A DNA stretch of 64,000 nucleotides from an uncultured Lachnospiraceae bacterium (GCA_949502235.1 CATBDC010000015.1:1-64000); one strand, 5' to 3'; positions 14,428-23,118 are shown, counted from the stretch's first letter. Program-made: numbers and translations. Notes: a model not told the origin generated them from the letters alone.

Positions 14428-15582
14428 ATGGCTGACGTATATTTGCCAAAAAATTTTGAAGAGTATCAGGAAGCTAGAAAACAAGGGTTTTTGTATGCGA
14501 AGGAGTTTAAGGAAAGAGGCGGAAAGCTTGCGGGCTGTTTATGTTCCTACACACCACTGGAAATTTTAGATGCGGCAGGAGTGGCTTCAGTGGGTTTCTG
14601 TGGCTCCAGCCAGGAATCTATTCCGGATGCAGAGAAGATACTGCCCAAAAATATATGTCCTCTGGTTAAGTCTACCTTTGGATTTGCTTATTCTGAAAAG
14701 TGTCCTTACACATATTTTTCCGATATTATTATCGGTGAAACCACCTGTGACGCAAAGAAAAAAATGTATGAACTTTTAAATAATATTAAGGAGACGTATG
14801 TCCTTCAGCTTCCCAACGGAAAGGAACGCCCATATGTAAAGGATATGTGGTATAAGGAGGTCAAGCTTTTTAAGGACAAAATAGAGGAAAAATTTCAGGT
14901 AAAGATAACAGAGGAAAAATTAAGAGATGCAGTACATTTTAGAAATGAATACCGCAGGGCAATCATTGATTTATATGAGCTTCAATTAACAAATCCACCG
15001 GCAATGCTGGGTACAGAGCTTATGATGGATGTTTTGACGGGAACTTTTAGTTTTGACCAAAGAGAGTTTCTTGAGGTAATGAAGAGGCGGATTGAAGAAG
15101 TAAAGGAAGGATATCATATGCACGGAAGCATGGTTGCTCCGGCAAGAAAAAGAATCTTGCTTACAGGCTCACCCTCTGGCGCTATTTTTGAAAAGGTCGC
15201 AAAGACAATTGAGGAGCATAACGGGGTAATTGTCTGTTTTGACGACTGTGGGGGTGAGCGGACTCAGAATACTATGGTAGATGAGGAGGCGGACGATATA
15301 TTAAGGGCAATTGCAGACAGGTATCTGACAGTAAACTGTTCAGTTATGAGCCCCAATGATGCCAGACTGGAGAATACGAAAAGAATGATACAAAAATACC
15401 AGGTAGAAGGAGTCGTTGAATGTGTGCTTCATGCCTGCCATACATACAACATTGAATCTGCCCGTATGGAGGAAATGATGCATAAAATTAAAATGCCCTA
15501 TATTAAGCTTGAGACAGATTATTCGGCAGCAGATGCAGGGCAGCTTAACACAAGAATTGCAGCATTTATGGAAATGCTGTAG
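14428..15582 (+). CDS. Double-cubane-cluster / 2-hydroxyacyl-CoA dehydratase-like protein (YjiM type)
   Basis: The 384-residue protein belongs to the 2-hydroxyacyl-CoA dehydratase subunit superfamily and by length matches the single-subunit YjiM / double-cubane cluster protein branch. Cysteines that could hold the cluster are seen in GCLCSYTP (about 37-44), ICPLVK (about 77), ETTCDAKK (about 107) and [11 protein letters not shown] near 318-327. Members receive electrons from an ATP-driven activator; no activator gene lies beside it. It has an AAGGAG site and its own operator-rich promoter. Double-cubane proteins reduce small molecules at very low potential, but natural substrates are mostly unknown. 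Location beside the lyase, dipeptidase and transporter genes suggests a linked reductive step. Confidence 0.75.
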   Translation: MADVYLPKNFEEYQEARKQGFLYAKEFKERGGKLAGCLCSYTPLEILDAAGVASVGFCGSSQESIPDAEKILPKNICPLVKSTFGFAYSEKCPYTYFSDIIIGETTCDAKKKMYELLNNIKETYVLQLPNGKERPYVKDMWYKEVKLFKDKIEEKFQVKITEEKLRDAVHFRNEYRRAIIDLYELQLTNPPAMLGTELMMDVLTGTFSFDQREFLEVMKRRIEEVKEGYHMHGSMVAPARKRILLTGSPSGAIFEKVAKTIEEHNGVIVCFDDCGGERTQNTMVDEEADDILRAIADRYLTVNCSVMSPNDARLENTKRMIQKYQVEGVVECVLHACHTYNIESARMEEMMHKIKMPYIKLETDYSAADAGQLNTRIAAFMEML

Positions 15583-15610
15583 TTTATAAATAGTTTTGAA
15601 AAATTGTCTG

Positions 15611-16081
15611 TTATTTTGTGTCATCTAATCTTAATATGTAACTAATAATTGAAAAAAAGGTCCGGATTTCATCGTCTGAAAATTTTGTTTTTATATGATT
15701 TATGAGCTCCTGCGTATCTTTAATATCAAAAGAAATGTGGTTGTGGGTCAGCGTACGCCCCTTCGGGGTAACAAAGAGGAGAGAAGCTTTTTGATTATCC
15801 GAAGCCTTGGCACGCTGTACCAGACCCTTCTTTTCCAAACGGTTGACTGCCTGGGTAATGGCGCTTTTTGAACAGGAGCGTTCCTTCGCCAGTTCAGTTA
15901 CGGTAATTCCCGGTCTTTTTTCTATGTCAAGTACAAGATGGGATTCAATGGCAGTATATGCTTCTCCCATATCATAATCCCGGGCTATTTGAAGATTATT
16001 ACGCATTGCAAAATTAAATTTATGTATCAAATTCGAAAAATGGAGCAGTTCAGAATTTTCCCAGTCAGATTGTTGATTCAT
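15611..16081 (-). CDS. MarR-family transcriptional regulator (cluster 2, second)
   Basis: Using the ATG at 16081, with AGGGG nine bases upstream on the minus strand, the protein has 156 residues. It has a MarR winged helix: PGITVTELAKERSCSKSAIT, then QAVNRLEKKGLVQRAKA, and a VTPKGRTL segment. A longer reading from 16186 would cross the promoter and is unlikely. It faces away from the MalY-type gene at 16260. Two GTTAATNNNATTAAC dyads lie in the shared region, probably its own binding sites. Confidence 0.85.
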   Translation of the reverse strand: MNQQSDWENSELLHFSNLIHKFNFAMRNNLQIARDYDMGEAYTAIESHLVLDIEKRPGITVTELAKERSCSKSAITQAVNRLEKKGLVQRAKASDNQKASLLFVTPKGRTLTHNHISFDIKDTQELINHIKTKFSDDEIRTFFSIISYILRLDDTK

Positions 16082-16115
16082 TATAATTTTTCCCCTAACA
16101 AAAATATTTATTTTT

Positions 16116-16171
16116 AGTATATCGGATTGTATTAAAAAGTTCAAGAGAACAAAAAAGTTAATTACATTAAC
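16116..16171 (-). promoter_or_regulatory. Promoter of the second MarR gene with upstream GTTAAT dyad
   Basis: On the minus strand a -35 box TTGAAC (16139-16144), a 17-bp spacer and a -10 box TATACT (16116-16121). The dyad GTTAATTACATTAAC (16157-16171, plus-strand reading) lies upstream of the -35 box. Confidence 0.5.
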
Positions 16172-16180
16172 AAAAATATA

Positions 16181-16239
16181 TTGCAATATTAAAAAATATG
16201 TGTTATAAATGTATATAGAATAATGTTAATGTGATTAAC
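16181..16239 (+). promoter_or_regulatory. Promoter of the lyase-permease-dipeptidase-transporter operon with GTTAAT dyad
   Basis: A -35 box TTGCAA (16181-16186), a 17-bp spacer and a -10 box TATAAA (16204-16209). The dyad GTTAATGTGATTAAC (16225-16239) lies just after the expected +1 and so could block transcription when bound by the divergent MarR protein. Confidence 0.6.
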
Positions 16240-16259
16240 AAAAAGAGAAAGGAGAAGAA

Positions 16260-17423
16260 ATGAAATACAATTTTGATGAGGTAATCAACAGATATAATAC
16301 AAATTGTACGAAATATGATTGTGTAAAGCTTCTTGAACCAGAGGCACCTGATGATTACATTCCAATGTGGGTTGCTGACATGGATTTTGCCTGTCCCCCT
16401 GAAATACTGGATGCGGTACACAAGAGACTTGATAAAAGGATACTTGGGTATACGAATTTAGTAGATGAATCTTATCGGAGGGTATTAGATGCATGGATGC
16501 TAAAAAAGCATGACTGGGATTCAAGCAGACAAGGGCTCGTTTTAACCTATGGTACCTTACATGCTATCCTTCATGTAATTGAAATGGTTACAGAGCCGGG
16601 AGACAAGGTTCTTCTGCAGACGCCTATTTATCCGCCGTTCTTACAGCAGATAAAAAACGCTGGGCGGACTGAGACTTTAAACCCTCTTATCTGTCAGGAC
16701 GGATATTATACGATGGATTATGAGGATCTTGAAAAAAAGGCTAAAGATCCTCATGTAAAAGCCATTCTTTTCTGCAGTCCCCATAATCCTACCGGAAGAG
16801 TGTGGACGGAGGATGAGATGCGGCGTATGGCAGAAATATGTTTGAAGAATGACGTATGGATTATTGTAGACGAGGTACATCATGATCTGACCAGGGTAGG
16901 GAAAAAGGCTGTTTCTCTGGCAGGCCTTTATGAAAATCATCCGCGTATCGTTACCTGTACGGCGCCGGGAAAGACCTTTAATCTTGCGGGAAATGTATCA
17001 GCTAACTTATTTCTTCCCACTACGGAATTGGTAGAGCAGTATTATGAAAAATATCAGGATGCAATTCCATGTCTCGCAAATGTAGCGACAGAGGCTGCTT
17101 ATACCTATGGAGAAGAATGGGTCGAAGAGCTTAGACAATATCTGGATGGAAACTTCAGATTTATGAAGCAGTATCTTGAAGAGCACTTGCCGGAAGTTAA
17201 AATGCAGATACCGGAAGGTACATATCTGGCATGGGCGGATTTTAGAGGATTTGGACTGCCTGATGATGAAGTGAAACGGAAGATTGTTCAGGAAGCAGGC
17301 GTTATTATTGAGGACGGCAGAACCTTTGTGTCAGACGGAGAGGGGTATATCAGATTCAACATTGCCTGTCCGCGCAGTGTTTTGGAAAGAGCACTGGAAA
17401 GGATTGCAGCAGTATTTCACTGA
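16260..17423 (+). CDS. MalY/PatB-type PLP-dependent C-S lyase (cluster 2)
   Basis: The 387-residue protein carries the full MalY/PatB set: MWVADMDF (36-43), PHNPTGR (174-180), VDEVHHDL (203-210) and the PLP lysine K238 in PGKTFNLAG. It is the most canonical of the three lyases in the window and lacks the extra redox domain of the one at 4843. Expected reaction: cleavage of cystathionine or cysteine S-conjugates to thiol, pyruvate and ammonia. It is the first gene of an operon with an amino-acid permease (14-base gap), an M19 dipeptidase and the DUF5058/partner pair, all on the plus strand, with the MarR gene divergent. Confidence 0.88.
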   Translation: MKYNFDEVINRYNTNCTKYDCVKLLEPEAPDDYIPMWVADMDFACPPEILDAVHKRLDKRILGYTNLVDESYRRVLDAWMLKKHDWDSSRQGLVLTYGTLHAILHVIEMVTEPGDKVLLQTPIYPPFLQQIKNAGRTETLNPLICQDGYYTMDYEDLEKKAKDPHVKAILFCSPHNPTGRVWTEDEMRRMAEICLKNDVWIIVDEVHHDLTRVGKKAVSLAGLYENHPRIVTCTAPGKTFNLAGNVSANLFLPTTELVEQYYEKYQDAIPCLANVATEAAYTYGEEWVEELRQYLDGNFRFMKQYLEEHLPEVKMQIPEGTYLAWADFRGFGLPDDEVKRKIVQEAGVIIEDGRTFVSDGEGYIRFNIACPRSVLERALERIAAVFH

Positions 17424-17437
17424 GAGAGGAGAAAATT

Positions 17438-18766
17438 ATGGAACAAAATGAAAAAAAGTATGGGTTATTTTCTTTAACGAATATGTGTGTGGGCGGTGCA
17501 ATTGGTGCAGGAGTTTTTGCTCTTGTAGGAATTGGAATCGGGATAACAGGGCGTTCAGCAGCATACGCAATGATTTTAGGTGTTATTCTCTATGCCTTTA
17601 CGTATATTCCCACATTATTTTTATCCGCAGCAATTCCTTTGAAAGGCGGTTCATACTCGCAGTCTGCAATCCTCCTTCCCAAGGTGCTGGTAGGAGTGAA
17701 TGCGCTTACTCTTGTTATGCCTTTTTTGACAATTGCTATGATGGGTATTTCTATGGCGGATTATTTAATAAGCCTGATTCCGGGATTGTCAAGCTTTCAT
17801 ACAGTAATAGCAGCAGTACTGCTTAGTGCGTTTTTCCTCGCAAATATGCTGGGAGATACAATGGTTGCCCGTGTTCAGAACATTTTAACTGTTGTAATGC
17901 TTGTCGCATTAGGCTGTTATATTGTCATTGGCCTTGGCAATCTTCAGCCGGGGGCTTTAAGTTTTTCAGATTCTACATTTATGACGGGCGGCACGGCGGG
18001 TTTTCTGTCAGCGGTTGCACTTCTTAGTATGGCAGGAAGCGGGCCAGAGGCAGCGATTCAGTATACTCAGGTTACAAAAAATCCAAGACGTACAGTTCCT
18101 ATGGCAATGCTGCTTTCTGTACTGATTATTTCCATAGTATATTTCTTAATTTGTGTGGTGGCAGGGGGAGTACTTCCAATTGAGGAGGTAGCCGGGCAGC
18201 CGCTCGGAGTTGCTGCAAAACAGTTCCTTCCCGTGCCGTTATATATCTTTTTTATGATAGGCGGTGCGATCTTTGCCTTGGGAACCTCTCTTAACAATAC
18301 AATTGCATGCATTAAGTATCCAATTATTGAAGCAACAAATGATGGATGGTTTCCGCAGTTTATGGGAAAAACGAATAAAAGAGGTGTTCCGCTTGGGCTG
18401 TTCAGTATAGCATATGCGATAGCTATGTTTACAATTTTGACAGGCATATCATTGGAAAGTATTGTTAATTTTATGCTGGCAGGGGCATATATTCTCACAG
18501 TTTTATTGGTGATTTTCCAATATCGGCTGCCGGTGATGTTTCCGGAGGAATGGAAAAATTCAACCTTCCATGTACCAGATGCTGTTTTTTATATTATTAA
18601 TACAATATCCCTGCTGGTAGCTGTTTACTTTGCATATACAAATCTTACCAGTCTGAATCTGCCATTGATGATTGGAAACATTATATTTATTATTTTATGC
18701 TTTGCGTATAGTTTTTACAGAATTAAAGCAGGCAAAATACATATGGAATATGAAAAGGAATCGTAA
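17438..18766 (+). CDS. APC-superfamily amino-acid permease
   Basis: The 442-residue protein has about twelve membrane helices and the start of an amino acid-polyamine-organocation carrier: the FSLTNMCVGGAIGAGVFAL segment holds the substrate-binding GAGVF-like unwound helix 1, and GSGPEAAIQYTQVTKNPRRT matches the helix 6 and loop region. Substrate is not readable from sequence. Its place between a C-S lyase and a dipeptidase suggests a sulfur amino acid, its conjugate, or export of a product. It ends one base before the dipeptidase ATG, so translation is probably coupled. Cluster 1 has no equivalent. Confidence 0.85.
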   Translation: MEQNEKKYGLFSLTNMCVGGAIGAGVFALVGIGIGITGRSAAYAMILGVILYAFTYIPTLFLSAAIPLKGGSYSQSAILLPKVLVGVNALTLVMPFLTIAMMGISMADYLISLIPGLSSFHTVIAAVLLSAFFLANMLGDTMVARVQNILTVVMLVALGCYIVIGLGNLQPGALSFSDSTFMTGGTAGFLSAVALLSMAGSGPEAAIQYTQVTKNPRRTVPMAMLLSVLIISIVYFLICVVAGGVLPIEEVAGQPLGVAAKQFLPVPLYIFFMIGGAIFALGTSLNNTIACIKYPIIEATNDGWFPQFMGKTNKRGVPLGLFSIAYAIAMFTILTGISLESIVNFMLAGAYILTVLLVIFQYRLPVMFPEEWKNSTFHVPDAVFYIINTISLLVAVYFAYTNLTSLNLPLMIGNIIFIILCFAYSFYRIKAGKIHMEYEKES

Positions 18767-18767
18767 A

Positions 18768-19751
18768 ATGAAAAACTATACAATTGATATGCATTGTGAC
18801 AGCCTGACAATAGCCTATCTTTCAGAAGGACAGAGCCTTTTGGATTCCGAAACAATGGTTAATTTTCAATATATGAAGGAAGGAAACGTTATGGCGCAGT
18901 TTTTTGCCATTTATATGCTTCCAGAGGAAAATAAGAATAGTCCGGAATTGTGTGGACTGATAGGTAACGATGATACATATATCGAGGGCTGCGCAAAGCA
19001 GTTTTATTCTAATATTGCAGCAAGCAAGGATATGATTGCTGTTGCTAAAAGTGCTGATGAAATGGAAGCAAATTTGGGAGCGGGTAAACTTAGTGCAGTG
19101 CTTACTATGGAAGATGGACGGGCTGTGGATAATAAAATGGAAAAACTGGATCATTTTTATGATTTAGGCGTAAGAGCACTGGGACTTACCTGGAATCGTC
19201 CTAACTGCTTTGGGTTTCCTAATAGTACAGATACTGCTATTATGAACAGTGGCCTGACTGATTTTGGAAAAGAGGCAGTGATACATATGCAGGAAATAGG
19301 CATGCTTGTGGATGTAAGCCATCTTTCTGACGGGGGATTTTATGATGTGGCGCAGCTTGCGGAAAGGCCTTTTGTTGCAACACATTCAAACAGCCGTACA
19401 ATTTGTCCCCATCAACGGAATCTAACAGATGAAATGATTAAGATTCTGGCCAGCCATGGAGGAGTCATGGGGGTCAATTTTGGACCGGAATTTTTACATG
19501 GGAGAAAGGGAGATAAAACAAGCAGACTGCAGGATATCATTGCAATGATACAACATATAAAAAAAGTCGGAGGCATAGATGTCATAGGGATTGGAACGGA
19601 TTTTGATGGAATACAGGGGAAACTGGATATAGATAATTGCAGTAAAATGTCCTTATTAGCCGATGGACTGTCTGTTAATGGATTCACAGATGATGAGACT
19701 GAGAAAATCTTTAACAGAAATGTTCTTAGAGTGCTGCATGAAGCTTTATAA
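18768..19751 (+). CDS. M19 dipeptidase (cluster 2)
   Basis: From the ATG at 18768, preceded by AAGGAA, the protein has 327 residues, the same as its paralogue at 1577. An earlier in-frame start would lie inside the permease gene and is rejected. M19 zinc ligands are visible: H9 and D11 in DMHCDS, the glutamate in TMEDGRA, the histidine of VSHLSD and the histidine of ATHSN. Very similar blocks to copy 1 (MAQFFAI, GVRALGLTW, GLTDFGKEAV, GVNFGPEFL) show recent common ancestry. Likely cytosolic cleavage of imported dipeptides, delivering substrate for the lyase. Confidence 0.9.
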   Translation: MKNYTIDMHCDSLTIAYLSEGQSLLDSETMVNFQYMKEGNVMAQFFAIYMLPEENKNSPELCGLIGNDDTYIEGCAKQFYSNIAASKDMIAVAKSADEMEANLGAGKLSAVLTMEDGRAVDNKMEKLDHFYDLGVRALGLTWNRPNCFGFPNSTDTAIMNSGLTDFGKEAVIHMQEIGMLVDVSHLSDGGFYDVAQLAERPFVATHSNSRTICPHQRNLTDEMIKILASHGGVMGVNFGPEFLHGRKGDKTSRLQDIIAMIQHIKKVGGIDVIGIGTDFDGIQGKLDIDNCSKMSLLADGLSVNGFTDDETEKIFNRNVLRVLHEAL

Positions 19752-19786
19752 TTTTTGAGTATAAAATAAATGGAAGGATGAATAAA

Positions 19787-20518
19787 ATGAGTGACGTAAT
19801 GAAAATTGCGAATGGTCCTGTAATGTGGGTATTTTCGCTTTTAACTGTCGGAATAGTCCTTTTGCAGGCAGGACTTGTTTATAATTGGACAAAACAGTAC
19901 AATAGCAGCAATAATTTCCTGAATAAAAAGGAAATCGGCATCTGTATTAAGACCGGTATGATAGTTTCCGTAGGGCCTGCTATTACATGTATAGCGGTTG
20001 CACTTACAATGATTAAAAGCCTTGGGGGACCTCTTACCCTGATGCGCGTGGGAATCATAGGAAGCGCCGGTACAGAGATGATAGCAGCAAGCCTGGGAGC
20101 CCAATTGACAGGTGTGACCCTTGGTGTGGATGAGCTTACGATACAGGCGTTTACATCGGCATGCTTTGCCTGCGCAATTATGAGTTCCGGTTATCTGATA
20201 CTTGTACCGCTGCTTAACCGGGGCATTGGAGCGCGGCTGCAAAAATTTCTTATTCCGGAGCCGGGTGCTAAAAAGAGCATATGGACAACAATTATTGGAA
20301 AGATTCTTCCGCTGGTGTTTATTGTTTTCCTTGTGAGCCAAATGTTTTTTGCCGGATGGGACTGCATTGCGGTTATGGCAGTTGCATTTGTGGTTATGTA
20401 CGTCTGTGATCATTTAGGGAAAAGGAAAGAGAAAATGTGGCTTATTGAATGGGCCAGTGGATTTGGAGTCATTGCAGGCCTGATAGTTGGTCCTATTGTT
20501 GCATCTATGCTCTATTAA
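19787..20518 (+). CDS. DUF5058-type integral membrane protein (copy 2), putative transporter subunit
   Basis: I chose the ATG at 19787 because GGAAGG lies nine bases upstream; the ATG at 19778 directly abuts that site. The 243-residue protein has the same six-segment plan as copy 1, with ANGPVMW at the start, GPAITC, GGPLTLMRVGIIGS, GVTLGVDELT and the C-terminal LIEWASGFGVIAGLIVGPIVAS. It lies 26-35 bases after the dipeptidase and 20 bases before its small partner, so it is part of the same operon. Function inferred: two-subunit transporter for a peptide-like compound. Confidence 0.75.
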   Translation: MSDVMKIANGPVMWVFSLLTVGIVLLQAGLVYNWTKQYNSSNNFLNKKEIGICIKTGMIVSVGPAITCIAVALTMIKSLGGPLTLMRVGIIGSAGTEMIAASLGAQLTGVTLGVDELTIQAFTSACFACAIMSSGYLILVPLLNRGIGARLQKFLIPEPGAKKSIWTTIIGKILPLVFIVFLVSQMFFAGWDCIAVMAVAFVVMYVCDHLGKRKEKMWLIEWASGFGVIAGLIVGPIVASMLY

Positions 20519-20538
20519 ATACAGGAGGATTGGGAAAT

Positions 20539-21093
20539 ATGGATAAACAAAAAGTAGAGGATGTTGGCGGAGAAGGTATTTCTAATAAACAATATTTGGA
20601 CAGAATACATAAAATATGTACAGCAACGATGCTTATGCTGCTTGTTATGACGTTGCTGCCTGCAATTTATATGGCTGTTGTTCATGACGGTTTTCCAGGG
20701 TGGAATGTGATAGGCGGTATATTTGTTGCATTACTTGGACAGGAAGGATATTCATGGATTCTTGAGCCTACCGAAATGTTTGTATTGATTGGTGTTGTTG
20801 GAACTTATATAAGCTATACTGCTGGCAATGTGGGTACTATGCGTTTCCCGGCAATTCTTGCCGGACGCAATGCTGTTAACGCAAAAAATGGTACACTCAA
20901 GTCGGAAGCAGCCGGAGTCTTTGCTCTGGTAGCTTCTGTATTAATGAATCTTATAATTTTAGGCATAATTATTTTGTTTGGTGAATGGCTGCTGACTGTT
21001 CTTCCGCAGCAGATTGTAAGTGCATTTGATTATGGTGTTCCGGCAGTTTACGGTGTAATGCTGGCAACAGTTATTGGCGTATTTAAAAAATAA
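20539..21093 (+). CDS. Small membrane partner of DUF5058 protein (copy 2)
   Basis: The 184-residue protein has five hydrophobic segments and the block typical of these partners: DGFPGWNVI, SWILEPTEMF, VGVVGTYISYTAGNVGTM, RFPA and NAVNAKNGTLKSEAAGV. It lacks the charged tail of copy 1. Its AGGAGG site lies inside the short gap after the DUF5058 gene. No named family recognised. It is the last gene of the cluster-2 operon; a GTTAC-type element follows at 21136 and may help end the transcript. Confidence 0.7.
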   Translation: MDKQKVEDVGGEGISNKQYLDRIHKICTATMLMLLVMTLLPAIYMAVVHDGFPGWNVIGGIFVALLGQEGYSWILEPTEMFVLIGVVGTYISYTAGNVGTMRFPAILAGRNAVNAKNGTLKSEAAGVFALVASVLMNLIILGIIILFGEWLLTVLPQQIVSAFDYGVPAVYGVMLATVIGVFKK

Positions 21094-21135
21094 TGACGCA
21101 GGGGGCTGCCCTACTATTGCGGCAGGAAAATAAAA

Positions 21136-21206
21136 GTTACTGTTTACTCCGGAATCATTTTCTTACGGTCTGTGCAGCTAATGCACAGACCCGTGTGAGT
21201 AGTAAC
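21136..21206. repeat. GTTAC-type element, partial copy forming the end of the YczE-like gene
   Basis: Read on the minus strand it starts GTTACTACTCACACGG, has a hairpin GGTCTGTGC/GCACAGACC, then GTAAGAAAATGATTCCGG and ends near an AAACAGTAAC arm. The hairpin has different bases from the copies at 11980 and 23017 but keeps the pairing. The last eleven or so codons and the stop of the adjacent minus-strand gene lie inside this element. Confidence 0.75.
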
Positions 21207-21855
21207 AAATAAAATACCTGTCAAACAGCCTGCTGAAGATCCCGATAAGGGGGCCGTTGCAGCATGCCATAATCAGGGTTCCCGCGCCAATGACAATGAG
21301 TTTGTGAAAGAAGGCAAAGGAAAGGACAAGGGTAAGCAGGAGAAACGCCAAATCAAATCGTAGCTTAAATTTTGCGAGGCTTAGGTGGTATTTCTCACTG
21401 ACTCCCTTTACGAAAAACTCATAGACCTGGGGGTAATATTTGTTTTTGAAATAAAGTGTTGCGGCAAAAGCATTGATGAAAAATCCAATGACAAAGTATG
21501 TGACTCTCAAATACACCGGCAGGGAACCGGGCGCATGGATATCCGGGTTAAAATGGGGAATCAGAAGCCTCCACATATCCAGCAGAAAGCCATAAATGAC
21601 CCCTGATAAAAAGGAACCCAGATATAAAAAGCGTACCTGTCTCATAACGATACAAAAGATAACAAACAATGTACCCTGAATTATATATTCTGCCTGTCCA
21701 AAGGTAAGAAACGGAATCCGCATACTGAGAAGATATGCAGGCGACACAATAACAGACAGACCGAAGTCGGCTGCTGAAAGCATTGCTGTTGCAAGGGACA
21801 GTGTAACTGCCCCCAGTATGTATATCCATTCATCGCGGATTCCGATTTTTCTCAT
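21178..21855 (-). CDS. YczE/YyaS/YitT-type membrane protein
   Basis: From the ATG at 21855 the protein has 225 residues with about five membrane segments and matches the YczE-like family of unknown function (early LGAVTLSLATAMLSAADFGLS, then LTFGQAEYIIQG and GVIYGFLLDM). Earlier in-frame starts lie inside the aldo/keto reductase gene. The start is four bases after that gene's stop, so the two are probably co-transcribed and coupled. The C-terminus CYYSHGSVH is encoded by a GTTAC-type repeat, meaning the original 3' end was replaced by the element. Confidence 0.75.
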   Translation of the reverse strand: MRKIGIRDEWIYILGAVTLSLATAMLSAADFGLSVIVSPAYLLSMRIPFLTFGQAEYIIQGTLFVIFCIVMRQVRFLYLGSFLSGVIYGFLLDMWRLLIPHFNPDIHAPGSLPVYLRVTYFVIGFFINAFAATLYFKNKYYPQVYEFFVKGVSEKYHLSLAKFKLRFDLAFLLLTLVLSFAFFHKLIVIGAGTLIMACCNGPLIGIFSRLFDRYFICYYSHGSVH

Positions 21856-21859
21856 AGCT

Positions 21860-22897
21860 CTAATATTCCTTCCCGTCCAGAATTTCCTTATAGTCCTCAT
21901 AATTTTTTTCGAGAAGCGCGGGTGTATCAAGGCCGTAGGGACATTTCTCCTTACATTTTCCGCAATGGAGGCAGTCCTCTATTTTTTTCATCTTTGCCTG
22001 CATTTCCTCTGTAAGCTGCGCGTCTGACGGGGCTCTTCTTATCATCAGGGACATTCTTGCGCAGTTATTGATCTCGATTCCTGCCGGGCATGGCATGCAG
22101 TATCCGCATCCGCGGCAGAATTCCCCCTGAAGCTCCGCACGGTCCTCTTTTATAATGCTTTCAAGGCTGCTGTCTAAAACAGGTTCATTTTCCTGATAGG
22201 AAAGGAACTCATCAAGCTCCCGCTCTCTTTGTACTCCCCAGATAGGAAGCACATGGTCAAATCCCAGCATGTAGGCATAGGCAGCTCTGGAATTGTTGAT
22301 AAGTCCGCCCGCCAGCGCCTTCATGGCGATAAAGCCCATGCCTGCTTCTTTACATTTCTCTACTAATTCAAGCTCCTGGGGGCCGGAAAGGTAGCTAAAG
22401 GGGAACTGCAGGGTGTCATAGAGCCCGCTGTCAATCGCCTCATGGGCCACCGAAAGCCGGTGGTTTGTAATGCCGATGTGACGGATCTTCCCCTGCTCCT
22501 TCGCTTTTACCATGGCTTCATATAATCCGCTTCCGTCATCCGGCTTCGGGCAGAAGGGGATGTTGTGGAATTGGTAGATATCCAGGTAATCCGTTTTTAA
22601 GTTTCCAAGAGTAGTCTCAAGATCCTTCCAGAAGTCCTCCGTATTCTGCGCGCCTGTCTTGGAGGCAAGAAAGATCTTATCCCGCTTTCCCTCAAAGGCT
22701 GCTCCCAGCTTCTCCTCACTGTCGGTATAGAATCTGGCAGTATCGTAGAAGTCAATTCCGTGATCATAGGCCTTCTGAAGAAGATAGACTGCCTCTTTCT
22801 TTGAAATACGCTGAATCGGGAGGGCTCCGAAGCCATTCTTATTTACCGTAATTTTGGTTTTGCCAAGTGTCATTTTTCTCATCGCTTTATTCTCCAT
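21860..22897 (-). CDS. Aldo/keto reductase with C-terminal 4Fe-4S ferredoxin domain
   Basis: The 345-residue protein has an N-terminal (beta/alpha)8 aldo/keto reductase with the catalytic set visible as DFYDTARFYTDSE (Asp and Tyr), LASKTG (Lys) and YQFHNI (His). Residues about 255-335 form a ferredoxin-like part with CRGCGYCMPCP and CLHCGKCKEKCP, eight cysteines for two 4Fe-4S clusters. This fusion is common in anaerobic Firmicutes, where NAD(P)H and ferredoxin electrons may both be used. Substrate unknown. It is the first gene of a two-gene unit with the YczE-like protein. Confidence 0.88.
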   Translation of the reverse strand: MENKAMRKMTLGKTKITVNKNGFGALPIQRISKKEAVYLLQKAYDHGIDFYDTARFYTDSEEKLGAAFEGKRDKIFLASKTGAQNTEDFWKDLETTLGNLKTDYLDIYQFHNIPFCPKPDDGSGLYEAMVKAKEQGKIRHIGITNHRLSVAHEAIDSGLYDTLQFPFSYLSGPQELELVEKCKEAGMGFIAMKALAGGLINNSRAAYAYMLGFDHVLPIWGVQRERELDEFLSYQENEPVLDSSLESIIKEDRAELQGEFCRGCGYCMPCPAGIEINNCARMSLMIRRAPSDAQLTEEMQAKMKKIEDCLHCGKCKEKCPYGLDTPALLEKNYEDYKEILDGKEY

Positions 22898-22919
22898 ATA
22901 ATTTAGATTTTAGTTTCTC

Positions 22920-22945
22920 GTTACTGTTCGCTCCGTTCACGTAAC
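22920..22945. repeat. GTTAC-type element, end-only remnant
   Basis: GTTACTGTTCGCTCCG followed by TTCACGTAAC is the short palindromic end pair of the GTTAC family without the middle. It lies upstream of the aldo/keto reductase gene. Confidence 0.6.
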
Positions 22946-23016
22946 CTTATTGTAACATACTTCCGGTAGGAAACGTTATAAAACTTTTAAAATGGGAAAA
23001 AGTATGTTAGAATATT

Positions 23017-23074
23017 GTTACTGTTTACACAGTACTTCGCATTTACTGCAAAGTACGTAAGAAAGTGATTCAGG
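23017..23074. repeat. GTTAC-type element, left half
   Basis: GTTACTGTTTACACAG, then a hairpin GTACTT-GC/GCAAAGTAC and GTAAGAAAGTGATTCAGG. This matches the left half of the full element at 11980, with paired base changes in the hairpin. It lies in the leader of asnS; I see no T-box or other riboswitch there. Confidence 0.7.
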
Positions 23075-23118
23075 TTTATTATTTAAGTGGCAAAAAATGA
23101 AAAAGGAGTATATTTGGT

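Noticed and set aside
18672-18767. Longer start for the second M19 dipeptidase
   Set aside because: It runs inside the permease gene; the ATG at 18768 gives exactly the 327 residues of the paralogue.
22946-23118. T-box or other riboswitch before asnS
   Set aside because: No T-box core like the one before proS is present; the hairpin there belongs to a GTTAC-type repeat.
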